The translations under genes were made by a program, and so were the position numbers. Source: Actinomyces minihominis (GTDB taxonomy: Bacteria > Actinomycetota > Actinomycetes > Actinomycetales > Actinomycetaceae). Taken from it: a stretch of DNA of 64,000 nucleotides. A model generated the notes under the pieces. It saw only the letters and a program-made list of their open reading frames with translations, was not told the origin of the DNA and ran no database searches. Shown here in pieces: positions 18,215-26,020 of this stretch (position 1 is the stretch's first letter; every line of letters starts with the position of its first letter). The stretch lies in the NCBI RefSeq assembly GCF_900187855.1, contig NZ_FYEG01000007.1:32613-96612 (forward strand), read 5' to 3'.

Positions 18215-19153
18215 CTAGCCAGCCGACTGGGTCGGCGGCAAAGCAGAGGCCATGGCAATCTCCGGCGTACCAAACCAGGCGTTGAAATAGGCGTAGAAGT
18301 TGGCGTTGCCCACCGAGGAGCAGGAGTTCGTCCGTCCCGTAAATACGCCCTCATTCGGCTGGTAGGGGGTGTAGTTGTAGAGGTTCGAGGTCGCCTGATT
18401 CTCAACGAACACTGTGGAACCACCGCAATCGGCACCCGGAGCGTAGGGGATGAAGTCCTCCCGCTGGGCATCTGTCATGAACATCTCTGGTTTCTGCTGG
18501 TAGACGCGGAACTGGCGTGCCGCATAGTAAACCTGAGTGGCGAAACCAAAGTAGGTGGGGTCACAGTTGGATGAGTCGGGGCACGCAAATCCCATGGCGA
18601 TGGTGTAGCGGGTTTCGTTCAGGCGGTGTCCTGAAGCCGTGATGAGGCCCTGCTCTTTCTGCAGGGTGGTCAGCAGGACCTGGGGATTGATATTGCAGGC
18701 GTGGGCGGCCTTCCAAATGATGGAGGCCGCACTGTCCCCCGCCTCTCCCTCGAACGAGAAGCAGTAGTCATCTGCCGCGAAGGTGGGGCTGTCCTCGCGA
18801 TACTCCGTGATGCAGGGGGTGCCGTCGGATCCGGTGCGACAGCCCTGATTCCACTGCAGTAGGAAGCCCTCGATCTGCTCCAGGCTGTAGGCTTCGGTGT
18901 CGAAAAACTTCTCATCGGAGATGATATTCGCGGGGTTAAACCCCTCATAGCTGAGGGGTGGCGTCATCGGTTCCGGTTCAAACGGCACCACTTCAGCCAG
19001 TTCGCCCGCCCCGTTATCGACCGTGTTCATTCCGCCCAGCCAGGTGCTTCCCACCTTGAAGACGAGGGCGATGAAGAACGCCGCGAAGAGGAGGAGTGCT
19101 AGAAGCAGCACCCCTCGCCCTCGACGGCGCCCCCGAGAGTTTCTAGCGGCCAA
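18215..19153 (-). CDS. Secreted or membrane-anchored lysozyme-like (hemagglutinin-type) protein
   Basis: About 312 residues: an Arg-rich head, one hydrophobic anchor (VLLLALLLFAAFFIALVF), a short linker, and a domain marked by NINPQVLLTTLQKEQGL, ACPDSSNCDPTYFGF and YNYTPYQPN. This domain is widespread in Actinobacteria, often annotated hemagglutinin or lysozyme-like, with glutamate in QKEQ as a possible catalytic residue; its activity is not established. Eight or so cysteines suggest disulfides outside the cell. The start is unsure: TTG 19153 overlaps the phosphatase stop but lacks a clear ribosome site, and the frame stays open to an ATG at 19294. Confidence 0.72.
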   Translation of the reverse strand: MAARNSRGRRRGRGVLLLALLLFAAFFIALVFKVGSTWLGGMNTVDNGAGELAEVVPFEPEPMTPPLSYEGFNPANIISDEKFFDTEAYSLEQIEGFLLQWNQGCRTGSDGTPCITEYREDSPTFAADDYCFSFEGEAGDSAASIIWKAAHACNINPQVLLTTLQKEQGLITASGHRLNETRYTIAMGFACPDSSNCDPTYFGFATQVYYAARQFRVYQQKPEMFMTDAQREDFIPYAPGADCGGSTVFVENQATSNLYNYTPYQPNEGVFTGRTNSCSSVGNANFYAYFNAWFGTPEIAMASALPPTQSAG

Positions 19154-19634
19154 GATCGTTGCGCATGTGCTCGAGGAGGCCGTCAGTGGCGTCCTCGATA
19201 ATCTCCAGGGTCTCAACGAAATCCTCGATATCGCCGTACCAGGGGTCGGGAACGTCGAGGTCGGTCCGTGAGTCCGCGTCGCTGGCGAACTCACGCCAGA
19301 GACGGATTTCCGGCTGGTCTTCCTCAGGAAGAGATTTTGCCAGTCGCTCTAGTGCGCGTTTGTGTTCGCGGGTCATCGGCAGGACGAGGTCGTAGCTGGC
19401 GAGGTCAGACCTGGTGACCTGCTGGGCACCCCGCACCGGAGTCTGGTAGCCGCCCTCACGCAGGATCTTCTGAGCGCGGTAGTCGATGGGATTCCCCACC
19501 TCGTAGGCGGTAATCGCAGCCGACTGCACCTCCACATCCATACCGGCCTCATTCGCCACTGCCTGCAGCACGACCTCTGCCATGGGGGAGCGACAGATGT
19601 TACCCGTACAGATGGTTAGGACACGATAGGTCAA
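19143..19634 (-). CDS. Low-molecular-weight protein-tyrosine phosphatase
   Basis: A 163-residue phosphatase with the P-loop CTGNICRS at residues 9-16 (CX5R: C9, R15) and the general-acid motif DPWYGD near the C-terminus. Such enzymes dephosphorylate tyrosine kinases or their substrates in capsule and cell-surface control. It overlaps the DUF1684 gene upstream (ATGA, 19631-19634) and the lysozyme-like gene downstream, so the three form one operon and may serve the cell surface. Confidence 0.92.
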   Translation of the reverse strand: MTYRVLTICTGNICRSPMAEVVLQAVANEAGMDVEVQSAAITAYEVGNPIDYRAQKILREGGYQTPVRGAQQVTRSDLASYDLVLPMTREHKRALERLAKSLPEEDQPEIRLWREFASDADSRTDLDVPDPWYGDIEDFVETLEIIEDATDGLLEHMRNDLGR

Positions 19635-20428
19635 GGTCTCACAACCTTCTTTTCACCGGCTTTGACCTGGGCATCAATCCGGTTCGAGGCCGGTGGCTTG
19701 GGACAGGTTCCATAGGGACTCATGTGCGCGGGGAAGATGGTGGCGCGGTTGAAGTCGATCACCACGGTCTCCCCATCAACCGACAGTGGGGCCGTACGCC
19801 ACCCAGCAGTCGTGTCACCGCTGGACTTGTCGTAGAAGTACACCGAGGACTTTTCCGGTCCTGTTCCCGTCACCACCAGTGTTGCGGTGCGGTCTTTGGG
19901 CAGTGCCACCTCGGCCTCACCCCAGGTGTTGATGACGTGGGAACCACCCTCAACTGCGGCATCGACCGTAATCTCACGAACCTCGTCGTAGGGCAGCATG
20001 CGGCCTCGAACCACCCATTTGGGGTCGAACTTAAAACGGGCGATCCGGTAGTCATTTTCCAGCGCCGGCGCGTGCGGGTCTCGGACCCTGATGCCGGGCT
20101 TACCGAAGCGGTACATCACCTCGATCTCACGACCCTTTGAGTCGCGGTAGGACCGGTCTGTGACACCGGGGGCGACCTCGATGACCACCTCTCCGGTGAC
20201 CTTTTCGTCGCCTCGGTACAGGGGGTCTTCCTCAGTGATTAGAGCGGTGATGGTCTGCCCGTCCTCACTGGAACTCCACAGGCCCGGGAAGTTGCTGAGT
20301 TCCTTCGGAGTTTGATCCAGCCAGGTCAGCTCAACCAAAGAGAACCAGCCGTAGGGCTCTTTCAGAGAGGCGTCCCGCTGCTCTCTCCACTCACTCCAGC
20401 TTTTTTCAGTCCCGAACGGGTGCGACAT
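19631..20428 (-). CDS. DUF1684 domain-containing protein
   Basis: A 265-residue protein with the DUF1684 pattern: EWREQRDASLKEPYGWFSLV at the start, and VVIDFNRATIFPAHMSPYGT with CPKPPASNRI and AGEKK at the end. No signal peptide is seen. Function of the family is unknown. The start has a strong GAGGAGG site. It leads the DUF1684-phosphatase-lysozyme-like operon. Confidence 0.88.
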   Translation of the reverse strand: MSHPFGTEKSWSEWREQRDASLKEPYGWFSLVELTWLDQTPKELSNFPGLWSSSEDGQTITALITEEDPLYRGDEKVTGEVVIEVAPGVTDRSYRDSKGREIEVMYRFGKPGIRVRDPHAPALENDYRIARFKFDPKWVVRGRMLPYDEVREITVDAAVEGGSHVINTWGEAEVALPKDRTATLVVTGTGPEKSSVYFYDKSSGDTTAGWRTAPLSVDGETVVIDFNRATIFPAHMSPYGTCPKPPASNRIDAQVKAGEKKVVRP

Positions 20429-20508
20429 TGCGCCTCCTCAACTTTGAAGTCTTTACTAACAGCCTAGTCAGTCCCGGCCCGAACGGAGTTGGCCGACGTC
20501 TATCGTGG

Positions 20509-21450
20509 TCATGAACCCGCGCATGTCAAACCCTGTTGCAGGGACACAAGGTTGGAGCGAAACACGTCGGTCAAGGTCTTGTCGGGGTTGGCCTGCACCT
20601 CAAGTGGATCCAGAGTCAGCTGCTGCACCCCGAGGGTGGCGGCAATCTTGTTGGTATTCTCTGAGTCCTCATGGTCATGGTCGTGATCACCGGTGGGCTC
20701 GACGAACATCGCGGTGATGCCGCGTTCGTTGATGAGGTTCTTGACCTCGCGCAACCGCGCCGGGGACGGCTCTGCTTCCGGGTCCACCCCCATCACACCG
20801 ACCTGGTCGAGGTCGTAGCGGGCCGCCAGGTAGCCGAAGGCCTCGTGGGAGGTCAGCATGGTCTCGCCCGCGCAGCCCTCCAGGGCGGTCGCGTAGGCGT
20901 TGTCGAGCTCCTCCATCTCAGCCCTGAGCGCGGCCGCATTCGCCTCATAGGTGGCGGCGTGGGCCGGATCGGACTTCGACAACTGCTGGGCCAGCGCCTC
21001 TCCGATCGCAGCAACGTTGAGCGGGTTGAGCCAGACATGGGGGTCACCGTCGATGACCTCAGGACCTGTCACAGCCGCGAAACCATCGAGGGCCGAAACC
21101 CCGGTCTGATCAATCGCCGCTTCGACCGAGGGCTGGAACCCCTGCGAGAGGTAGAGAGCAAGGGAGGCCTTCGATAGCTTGGCGATCTGCGCGGGTGCCA
21201 GCTCCATGTCGTGGGCGTGGCCGCCCGTGGTCGACAGGTCCACAATCTGTACCTGGTCGCCCCCGACGGCCTCGGCAATGAACGCCAGCGGGTAGGCACT
21301 GACGGCAACCGCGGGAAGTTCGCCCCCTCCGGTCACCTCCGACTGCGACGCAGAGTCCGCCGCACCGGCAGCGCACCCTCCCAGAACGGTAGCTATCAGA
21401 GCGATACCAACGACGCCGGTCAGCGACGTCTTCTTCCAGGAAAGTGCCAT
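20509..21450 (-). CDS. znuA: Zinc/manganese ABC transporter substrate-binding lipoprotein
   Basis: A 313-residue cluster 9 solute-binding protein. The lipobox VLGGC places the lipidated cysteine at residue 26. Metal-binding histidines occur in TGGHAHDMEL and GDPHVWLNP, and a His/Asp-rich loop (GDHDHDHED) near residue 260 is typical of zinc-binding ZnuA/AdcA. The ATPase and permease genes are not in this window, so the transporter is split or the protein works alone. The Zur-like box upstream supports zinc rather than manganese, without proof. Confidence 0.88.
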   Translation of the reverse strand: MALSWKKTSLTGVVGIALIATVLGGCAAGAADSASQSEVTGGGELPAVAVSAYPLAFIAEAVGGDQVQIVDLSTTGGHAHDMELAPAQIAKLSKASLALYLSQGFQPSVEAAIDQTGVSALDGFAAVTGPEVIDGDPHVWLNPLNVAAIGEALAQQLSKSDPAHAATYEANAAALRAEMEELDNAYATALEGCAGETMLTSHEAFGYLAARYDLDQVGVMGVDPEAEPSPARLREVKNLINERGITAMFVEPTGDHDHDHEDSENTNKIAATLGVQQLTLDPLEVQANPDKTLTDVFRSNLVSLQQGLTCAGS

Positions 21451-21521
21451 GAGGATTCTCTTCTAATCTCTACAACGGGAACGCTGGGCCGAATGGTCAG
21501 CGTCCCCGATCGTACTCTTAG

Positions 21522-21536
21522 TGAGAATGAATGCCA
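21522..21536 (-). promoter_or_regulatory. Candidate Zur box upstream of znuA
   Basis: Read on the minus strand the site is TGGCATTCATTCTCA, matching 11 of 15 positions of the Zur consensus TGAAAATCATTTTCA. It lies 72 bases upstream of the znuA start, a sensible operator distance. Judged by eye only. Confidence 0.4.
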
Positions 21537-21569
21537 ATAAGGATGTGGCGCACCACAAGCTCACCCGGT

Positions 21570-22817
21570 TCACAGGCTGCTGTAGGGCACCTCCGAGTTG
21601 GCCAACTTCGCCGGATCCACCATCCGCCGGTCAGCGATCAGCCCCTTGACCTGGTCGATTACATCCCAGGTGTTGACCGGCATCACCGCCAGAAGATGAT
21701 TGTCGAGGTCGAGCCAGAACGCCACAAACTCAAGGCTGTCGAGATCACCTCTGACCACCAGGCGCGTCTCAACCCCCTGGGCCACGTGTCCGATGTACTC
21801 GCACGACAGCTCATAGTTACCTTCACGGCCGTACTGGTCGGTGTAGAAGTAGGGCAGCTCTGTGTACGGGGTGGACTGCCCCAGGATTGTTGTGGCAACC
21901 GTCTTGGGCTGGTTGAGGGCGGTGGCCCAGTGTTCGACCCGAACCCGGTAACCCAGAATCGGATGGTCCTGGTTGGCGATATCCCCCACCGCGAAGATAT
22001 CCGGATCACTGGTGCGCAGCTCCGCATCCACCAGCACCCCGTTGTCGACCGCCAGCCCTGCGTCCCCTGCGAGGTCGAGCCGGGGCACCGTGCCGATACC
22101 GATCACGATGGCGTCGGCCTCGACCACCTCCCCGTCCTCAAGGCGCACCCCGGTTGCCATCCCGTCGCAGGTTTCAATGCCGACCACCTTGACGTTCGTT
22201 CGCAAATCGACCCCGTGGCGGCGGTGCAGGTTAGCAAAGACCTCTGCCACCTCCTCACCAACCACCTGGATCAGCGGCAGCTTCCCGGCCTCCAAAATGG
22301 TGACGGCGGTCCCGGCAGTTCGTGCCACCGCCGCGACTTCAAGACCGATCCAGCCTCCACCAATCAGGACGAGGCGGCGCCCCACACCAAAGGTTGCACG
22401 AATAGCCTCTGCGTCATCGACCGTGCGCAGGTAGTGGACATTTGACGCCTCCGCCCCCTCCAGGGGTAGGTGTCGGGCCGCAGATCCGGTGGCAAGGACA
22501 AGCTTGTCGTAGGGCAAGACCTGCCCGTCGTCGAGGGCGACGGTGCGGGCCTGGATGTCAATCCCCGTGGCACGCCTGTTCTGGTGCAGGGTCACCTCGT
22601 GGGCCCCGTACCAGTCTCCCGTGTGCACCAGAGCCTTCTCGAAGGGCTCTTCGCCGGCCAGGTAGGTCTTAGATAACGGAGGCCGCTCGTAGGGCAGGTG
22701 ATCTTCGCCGTCGACCAGGTCAATCGTGCCCGCGAACCCCTTCTTGCGCAGCGCTTCGGCTGTTTTCGCACCGGCCAGGCCCCCACCGATGATGACTACT
22801 TTTTCCAGGTTGTCCAT
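21570..22817 (-). CDS. NAD(P)/FAD-dependent oxidoreductase (ferredoxin-reductase type)
   Basis: A 415-residue flavoprotein. VVIIGGGLAGAKTAEAL (residues 6-22) binds FAD, VLIGGGWIGLEVAA near 150 binds NAD(P)H, and IFAVGDIANQDHP near 280 is the second FAD contact. The C-terminal part matches the reductase-C domain of ferredoxin/rubredoxin reductases that feed oxygenases. A ferredoxin partner is not adjacent. I start at ATG 22817, with GGAAGGA upstream. It lies 37 bases after folE and is probably co-transcribed. Confidence 0.88.
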   Translation of the reverse strand: MDNLEKVVIIGGGLAGAKTAEALRKKGFAGTIDLVDGEDHLPYERPPLSKTYLAGEEPFEKALVHTGDWYGAHEVTLHQNRRATGIDIQARTVALDDGQVLPYDKLVLATGSAARHLPLEGAEASNVHYLRTVDDAEAIRATFGVGRRLVLIGGGWIGLEVAAVARTAGTAVTILEAGKLPLIQVVGEEVAEVFANLHRRHGVDLRTNVKVVGIETCDGMATGVRLEDGEVVEADAIVIGIGTVPRLDLAGDAGLAVDNGVLVDAELRTSDPDIFAVGDIANQDHPILGYRVRVEHWATALNQPKTVATTILGQSTPYTELPYFYTDQYGREGNYELSCEYIGHVAQGVETRLVVRGDLDSLEFVAFWLDLDNHLLAVMPVNTWDVIDQVKGLIADRRMVDPAKLANSEVPYSSL

Positions 22818-22854
22818 GGTGCTTCGTTCCTTCCGATTCCAGCCCGGTTGACAG

Positions 22855-23541
22855 TTACACCCGGGCAATCCCTGTTAGATCTAGAAACTCCTGCCGCGAA
22901 CTTGGGTCATTCCTCAGCGCTCCCAGCAGGGTTGAGGTCACGGTGCTCGTCCCCTTGGCCCTGGCTCCCCGCAGGGTCATGCAGGAATGACTAGCGCTAA
23001 TTACAACTCCGACAGCTCGCGGAGAGAGGTTCTCTTCCAGGAAGTCTGCAACCTGCTTGGTCAGGCGTTCCTGAGTCTGGGGGCTTGAGGCAAAGTGCTC
23101 AACAACCCGTGCCAACTTGGAAATTCCAACGATCCGGTCTCCGGGCAGGTAGCCAACCGCAGCCGTTCCCGCAAAGGGAAGCATGTGGTGTTCACAGAGG
23201 GACTGAACTGGAATGTCCCGTACCACCACCATCTCGTCGTAGCCCTCTTCATTGGGAAAGGTCGTCAGTTTGAAGGGGCCGGGTGAGAGCATTTCTGCCC
23301 ACGCCCTCGCCATTCGTCCCGGGGTGGCACGCAGGTGTTCAGCATCCAGCGACAGTCCCAGAGCATCCAGGAACTGCCCCGCTGCCCACTCGGCTTGAGC
23401 CAGGTCTATCTCGTCCTCAACCTCAACGCGGATTGGGTCCGCATCGGTTTCGTCCCCATCGTGAAAGTCCCACGATTGCGCCTGGCGCAGCGGCGGCACA
23501 GAGGTCACCGTCCCCAGGCGATGCGCCGTTACGTGAGTCAT
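22855..23541 (-). CDS. folE: GTP cyclohydrolase I
   Basis: A 228-residue FolE converting GTP to 7,8-dihydroneopterin triphosphate, the first step of folate. SLCEHHMLPF, GISKLARVVEHFA and SHSCMTLRG hold the zinc ligands (Cys, His, Cys) and substrate residues. The N-terminus has a 40-45 residue acidic extension compared with short FolE enzymes. ATG 23541 is preceded by AGGGGTG; the frame's earlier start at 23604 would use up the divergent promoter. It is divergent from the Cys-rich regulator. Confidence 0.95.
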   Translation of the reverse strand: MTHVTAHRLGTVTSVPPLRQAQSWDFHDGDETDADPIRVEVEDEIDLAQAEWAAGQFLDALGLSLDAEHLRATPGRMARAWAEMLSPGPFKLTTFPNEEGYDEMVVVRDIPVQSLCEHHMLPFAGTAAVGYLPGDRIVGISKLARVVEHFASSPQTQERLTKQVADFLEENLSPRAVGVVISASHSCMTLRGARAKGTSTVTSTLLGALRNDPSSRQEFLDLTGIARV

Positions 23542-23565
23542 GACCACACCCCTAAAACCAACCTT

Positions 23566-23621
23566 TATTTTCTTTAGAGTCGCAGACAGATGGGGTTTAG
23601 TCAAGGTATATTTGTTTTAGA
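23566..23621. promoter_or_regulatory. Direct repeats in the folE/regulator divergent promoter
   Basis: TATTTTCTTTAGA at 23566-23578 and TATTTGTTTTAGA at 23609-23621 differ at two positions and start 43 bases apart, about four helical turns. They sit in the AT-rich 92-base gap between folE and the regulator gene, a likely operator arrangement for the regulator. Inference from position and repetition. Confidence 0.4.
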
Positions 23622-23633
23622 ACGGAGTTGATC

Positions 23634-24293
23634 ATGAACTACGCACTGCCGCAGGAAAACCTTGACGATCTGGGTCTGCTCAACGACCTAGCCCGGCGGC
23701 GCGTCTACGAGTTCATCACGCACCACCGCAAGCCCGTTTCACGGAAGCAGGTGGCAAAGGGGGTTGAGATCAGCCGCAACCTGGCCGCCTACCACCTCGA
23801 TAAACTTGCCGAGGCCGGTCTGCTTGAAGTCTCCTTCGCCCGGACCAACGGACGTGGCGGCCCCGGGGCGGGCCGACCGGAAAAGCTCTACAAGCGCAGC
23901 GCCCGCGAGATTTCCTTCAGCATTCCCCCGCGCAACTACGACCTCCTCGCCAGTATTTTTGCCACCGCGGTGGAAAAGACCCCGACGCCTGGCTTCCGCG
24001 ACATTCTGAGTACTGCGGCAACAGAGCAGGGAGAGTTGCTTGGTTCCCAATTCGCCACAGTTCAGGTCGCCCTCACCGCCGCAGGTTACGAACCCGCGAT
24101 GGGAGAGGACGGACGCACCGTCCTCCACAACTGCCCCTTCCACAGCGTGGTGCAGGACCACACCGAACTTGTCTGCACCCTGAACTGCGCGTTTATCGAG
24201 GGCGTTCTGGCCGGAGCGGGCGAAGACCCCGCCCGGGCCGAACTAGCCCCCCACGAAAACCACTGCTGCGTGGTCATCAACCCGCCCTCCTAG
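23634..24293 (+). CDS. Winged-helix regulator with C-terminal cysteine cluster (SufR-like)
   Basis: A 219-residue regulator. A winged helix at about residues 20-75 (VSRKQVAKGVEISRNLAAYH, LDKLAEAGLLEV) is followed by an effector domain ending in NCPFH, HTELVCTLNC and a CC pair. The spacing is C-x13-C-x3-C-x25-CC, close to the family whose SufR members hold an iron-sulfur cluster, so a metal or Fe-S cofactor is plausible but not shown. ATG 23634 has GGAG six bases upstream. It is divergent from folE and 13 bases before the RibD-like gene. Confidence 0.82.
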   Translation: MNYALPQENLDDLGLLNDLARRRVYEFITHHRKPVSRKQVAKGVEISRNLAAYHLDKLAEAGLLEVSFARTNGRGGPGAGRPEKLYKRSAREISFSIPPRNYDLLASIFATAVEKTPTPGFRDILSTAATEQGELLGSQFATVQVALTAAGYEPAMGEDGRTVLHNCPFHSVVQDHTELVCTLNCAFIEGVLAGAGEDPARAELAPHENHCCVVINPPS

Positions 24294-24306
24294 TCCAGGA
24301 GTTCCC

Positions 24307-25089
24307 ATGAGCAACACCATCGACGAAGTCTGGCCCACCCAGCGAACCGAGTTGAATGATGCCGACCTCCTCGGCCTCTATGAACCTCCCACCACCCCGT
24401 GGTTGCGCATGGGTTTCATCTCCAGTCTTGACGGGGCCGCCACCCGCAACCGACATTCCGGCGGCCTGGGAGATGCTTCCGATCAGCGCATTCTGCACCT
24501 GCTGCGCCGCTGGGCCGATGTCGTCCTCGTCGGGGCTGGGACCGCAAGAACCGAGGGTTACGGGGCCATGTGGCTATCAGCCGAGGCCGCTCACTGGCGT
24601 GAAAACCTTGGCCTCCATCCCCACCCCGCCTTCGCCCTCGTCACCCGGCACCTCGACCTCGACCCCACTTCGCCGATCTTCAGAAGTGCCCCACGACCCC
24701 CGCTGATTTACACGGTCGAGGACGCCCCTGCTGAGCAGCGCACGAAATTGGAAGAAGTCGCCACCGTCATCACCGCGGGGCCGGACAGCGTCGAGCCTGC
24801 CATGGTCCGAGCCGACCTCATCCAGCGCGGGCTGAAACGCATTCACTGCGAGGGCGGCCCCTCCCTCTTCGGTACCTTCATCACCGCCGGCCTAGTTGAC
24901 GAACTGTGTCTGACCGTTGCTCCCTCGCTGGAGGGCGGCGATGCTCCCCGAATCTCCCACCATCCGGAAACCACCACCCCGGAGTACCTGGAGCTAGCGG
25001 GAATCCTTCGCAGTGGAAGCGAACTGTTCCTGCGCTACCGCAAGGACGCATCCCTAAAAGACAAAGAAGTCGAGAACAGAAATGCTTAG
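24307..25089 (+). CDS. RibD C-terminal-domain (pyrimidine/dihydrofolate-type) reductase
   Basis: A 260-residue protein of the RibD_C / DHFR-like fold, with MGFISSLDGAATRN and DVVLVGAGTARTEGYG for NADPH and substrate, and HCEGGPSLFGTFITAGLVDE near the end. It lacks the deaminase half of RibD. Relatives reduce the ribose of riboflavin precursors or pteridine-like compounds; the substrate here is open. AGGAG precedes ATG 24307. Its stop overlaps the start of the FolP2-like gene by eight bases. Confidence 0.85.
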   Translation: MSNTIDEVWPTQRTELNDADLLGLYEPPTTPWLRMGFISSLDGAATRNRHSGGLGDASDQRILHLLRRWADVVLVGAGTARTEGYGAMWLSAEAAHWRENLGLHPHPAFALVTRHLDLDPTSPIFRSAPRPPLIYTVEDAPAEQRTKLEEVATVITAGPDSVEPAMVRADLIQRGLKRIHCEGGPSLFGTFITAGLVDELCLTVAPSLEGGDAPRISHHPETTTPEYLELAGILRSGSELFLRYRKDASLKDKEVENRNA

Positions 25090-25963
25090 CAAACACGCCA
25101 TTGGAAAGAGAACCTTCGACTTCAGTCGGCAGATTGCGATCATGGCCGTCATCAACCGCACCCCGGATTCCTTCTTCGACCAGGGCAGCACCTTCGCCCT
25201 GGACCGGGCCGTGGAAGCCTCCATCAAGGCGGCGCGGCAGGGTGCCGACTGGGTCGACATCGGCGGGGTGCCCTTCGGGCGGGGACCGCACGTCTCGGTC
25301 ACCGAAGAGGTCGACCGGGTTGTGCCCGTGGTTCAGGCCATCTCTGAAGCCACCGATATTGTCATTTCAGTCGACACCAACAGGGCAGCGGTCGCTGCGG
25401 AGGCACTGCGAGCCGGAGCCCACGTCATCAACGACACCAGCGGCCTCGGCGACCCGGAGATGGCTGGGGTCCTCGCCCGCAGCGGAGCTCACGTCGTCCT
25501 CACCCACAGTGTCGGACCACCCCGGGTAGAGAAGCCGGCAGCCCACTTCGAGGACGTTGTGCGCTCGATTTACGACTTCTTCCAGGACCGCATTGCCCGC
25601 GCTGAAGCCGCGGGGGTCACGCGAAACCACATCATTCTTGACCCCGGGCACGACCTCGACAAGAACACCCTGCACACGCTTGAGCTAACGCGGCGCTTGG
25701 AGGAGTTCACGGACTTTGGCCTGCCGCTGCTGGTGGCCGTCTCTAACAAAGACTTTATCGGCGAGGCGCTGGATCGAGAGAAACAGGACCGACTGATCGG
25801 CTCTATCACGGCGATGGTGGCCTGCATCGATCGGGGCGCACGGATCGTCCGCATGCACGACGTTCCTGCAACTCGTGATGCCGTGGTGATGATGGAGGCA
25901 ATCTTGGGCTGGCGCCCCCCGGTGCGACTGGTTCACAACACGCATCCGACACACAACGTCTAG
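25082..25963 (+). CDS. folP2: Dihydropteroate synthase-like protein, FolP2 type
   Basis: A 293-residue TIM-barrel protein of the dihydropteroate synthase family. IMAVINRTPDSFFD and VSVDTNRAAVAAEALRAGAH are recognisable, but the loop that in FolP1 reads GGESTRPG is GGVPFGRGP, and the LSRKSF-like motif is VSNKDFIGE. These are features of the mycobacterial FolP2 group, whose M. leprae member lacks synthase activity. The real reaction is therefore uncertain. Its place with folE and a RibD-like reductase points to pterin or related heterocycle chemistry. Confidence 0.8.
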   Translation: MLSKHAIGKRTFDFSRQIAIMAVINRTPDSFFDQGSTFALDRAVEASIKAARQGADWVDIGGVPFGRGPHVSVTEEVDRVVPVVQAISEATDIVISVDTNRAAVAAEALRAGAHVINDTSGLGDPEMAGVLARSGAHVVLTHSVGPPRVEKPAAHFEDVVRSIYDFFQDRIARAEAAGVTRNHIILDPGHDLDKNTLHTLELTRRLEEFTDFGLPLLVAVSNKDFIGEALDREKQDRLIGSITAMVACIDRGARIVRMHDVPATRDAVVMMEAILGWRPPVRLVHNTHPTHNV

Positions 25964-26020
25964 GGGCGAACTAAGATAGTTCCAATCCATTTCAAGGCAA
26001 CGTAGCCAGGAGTCCACCCC

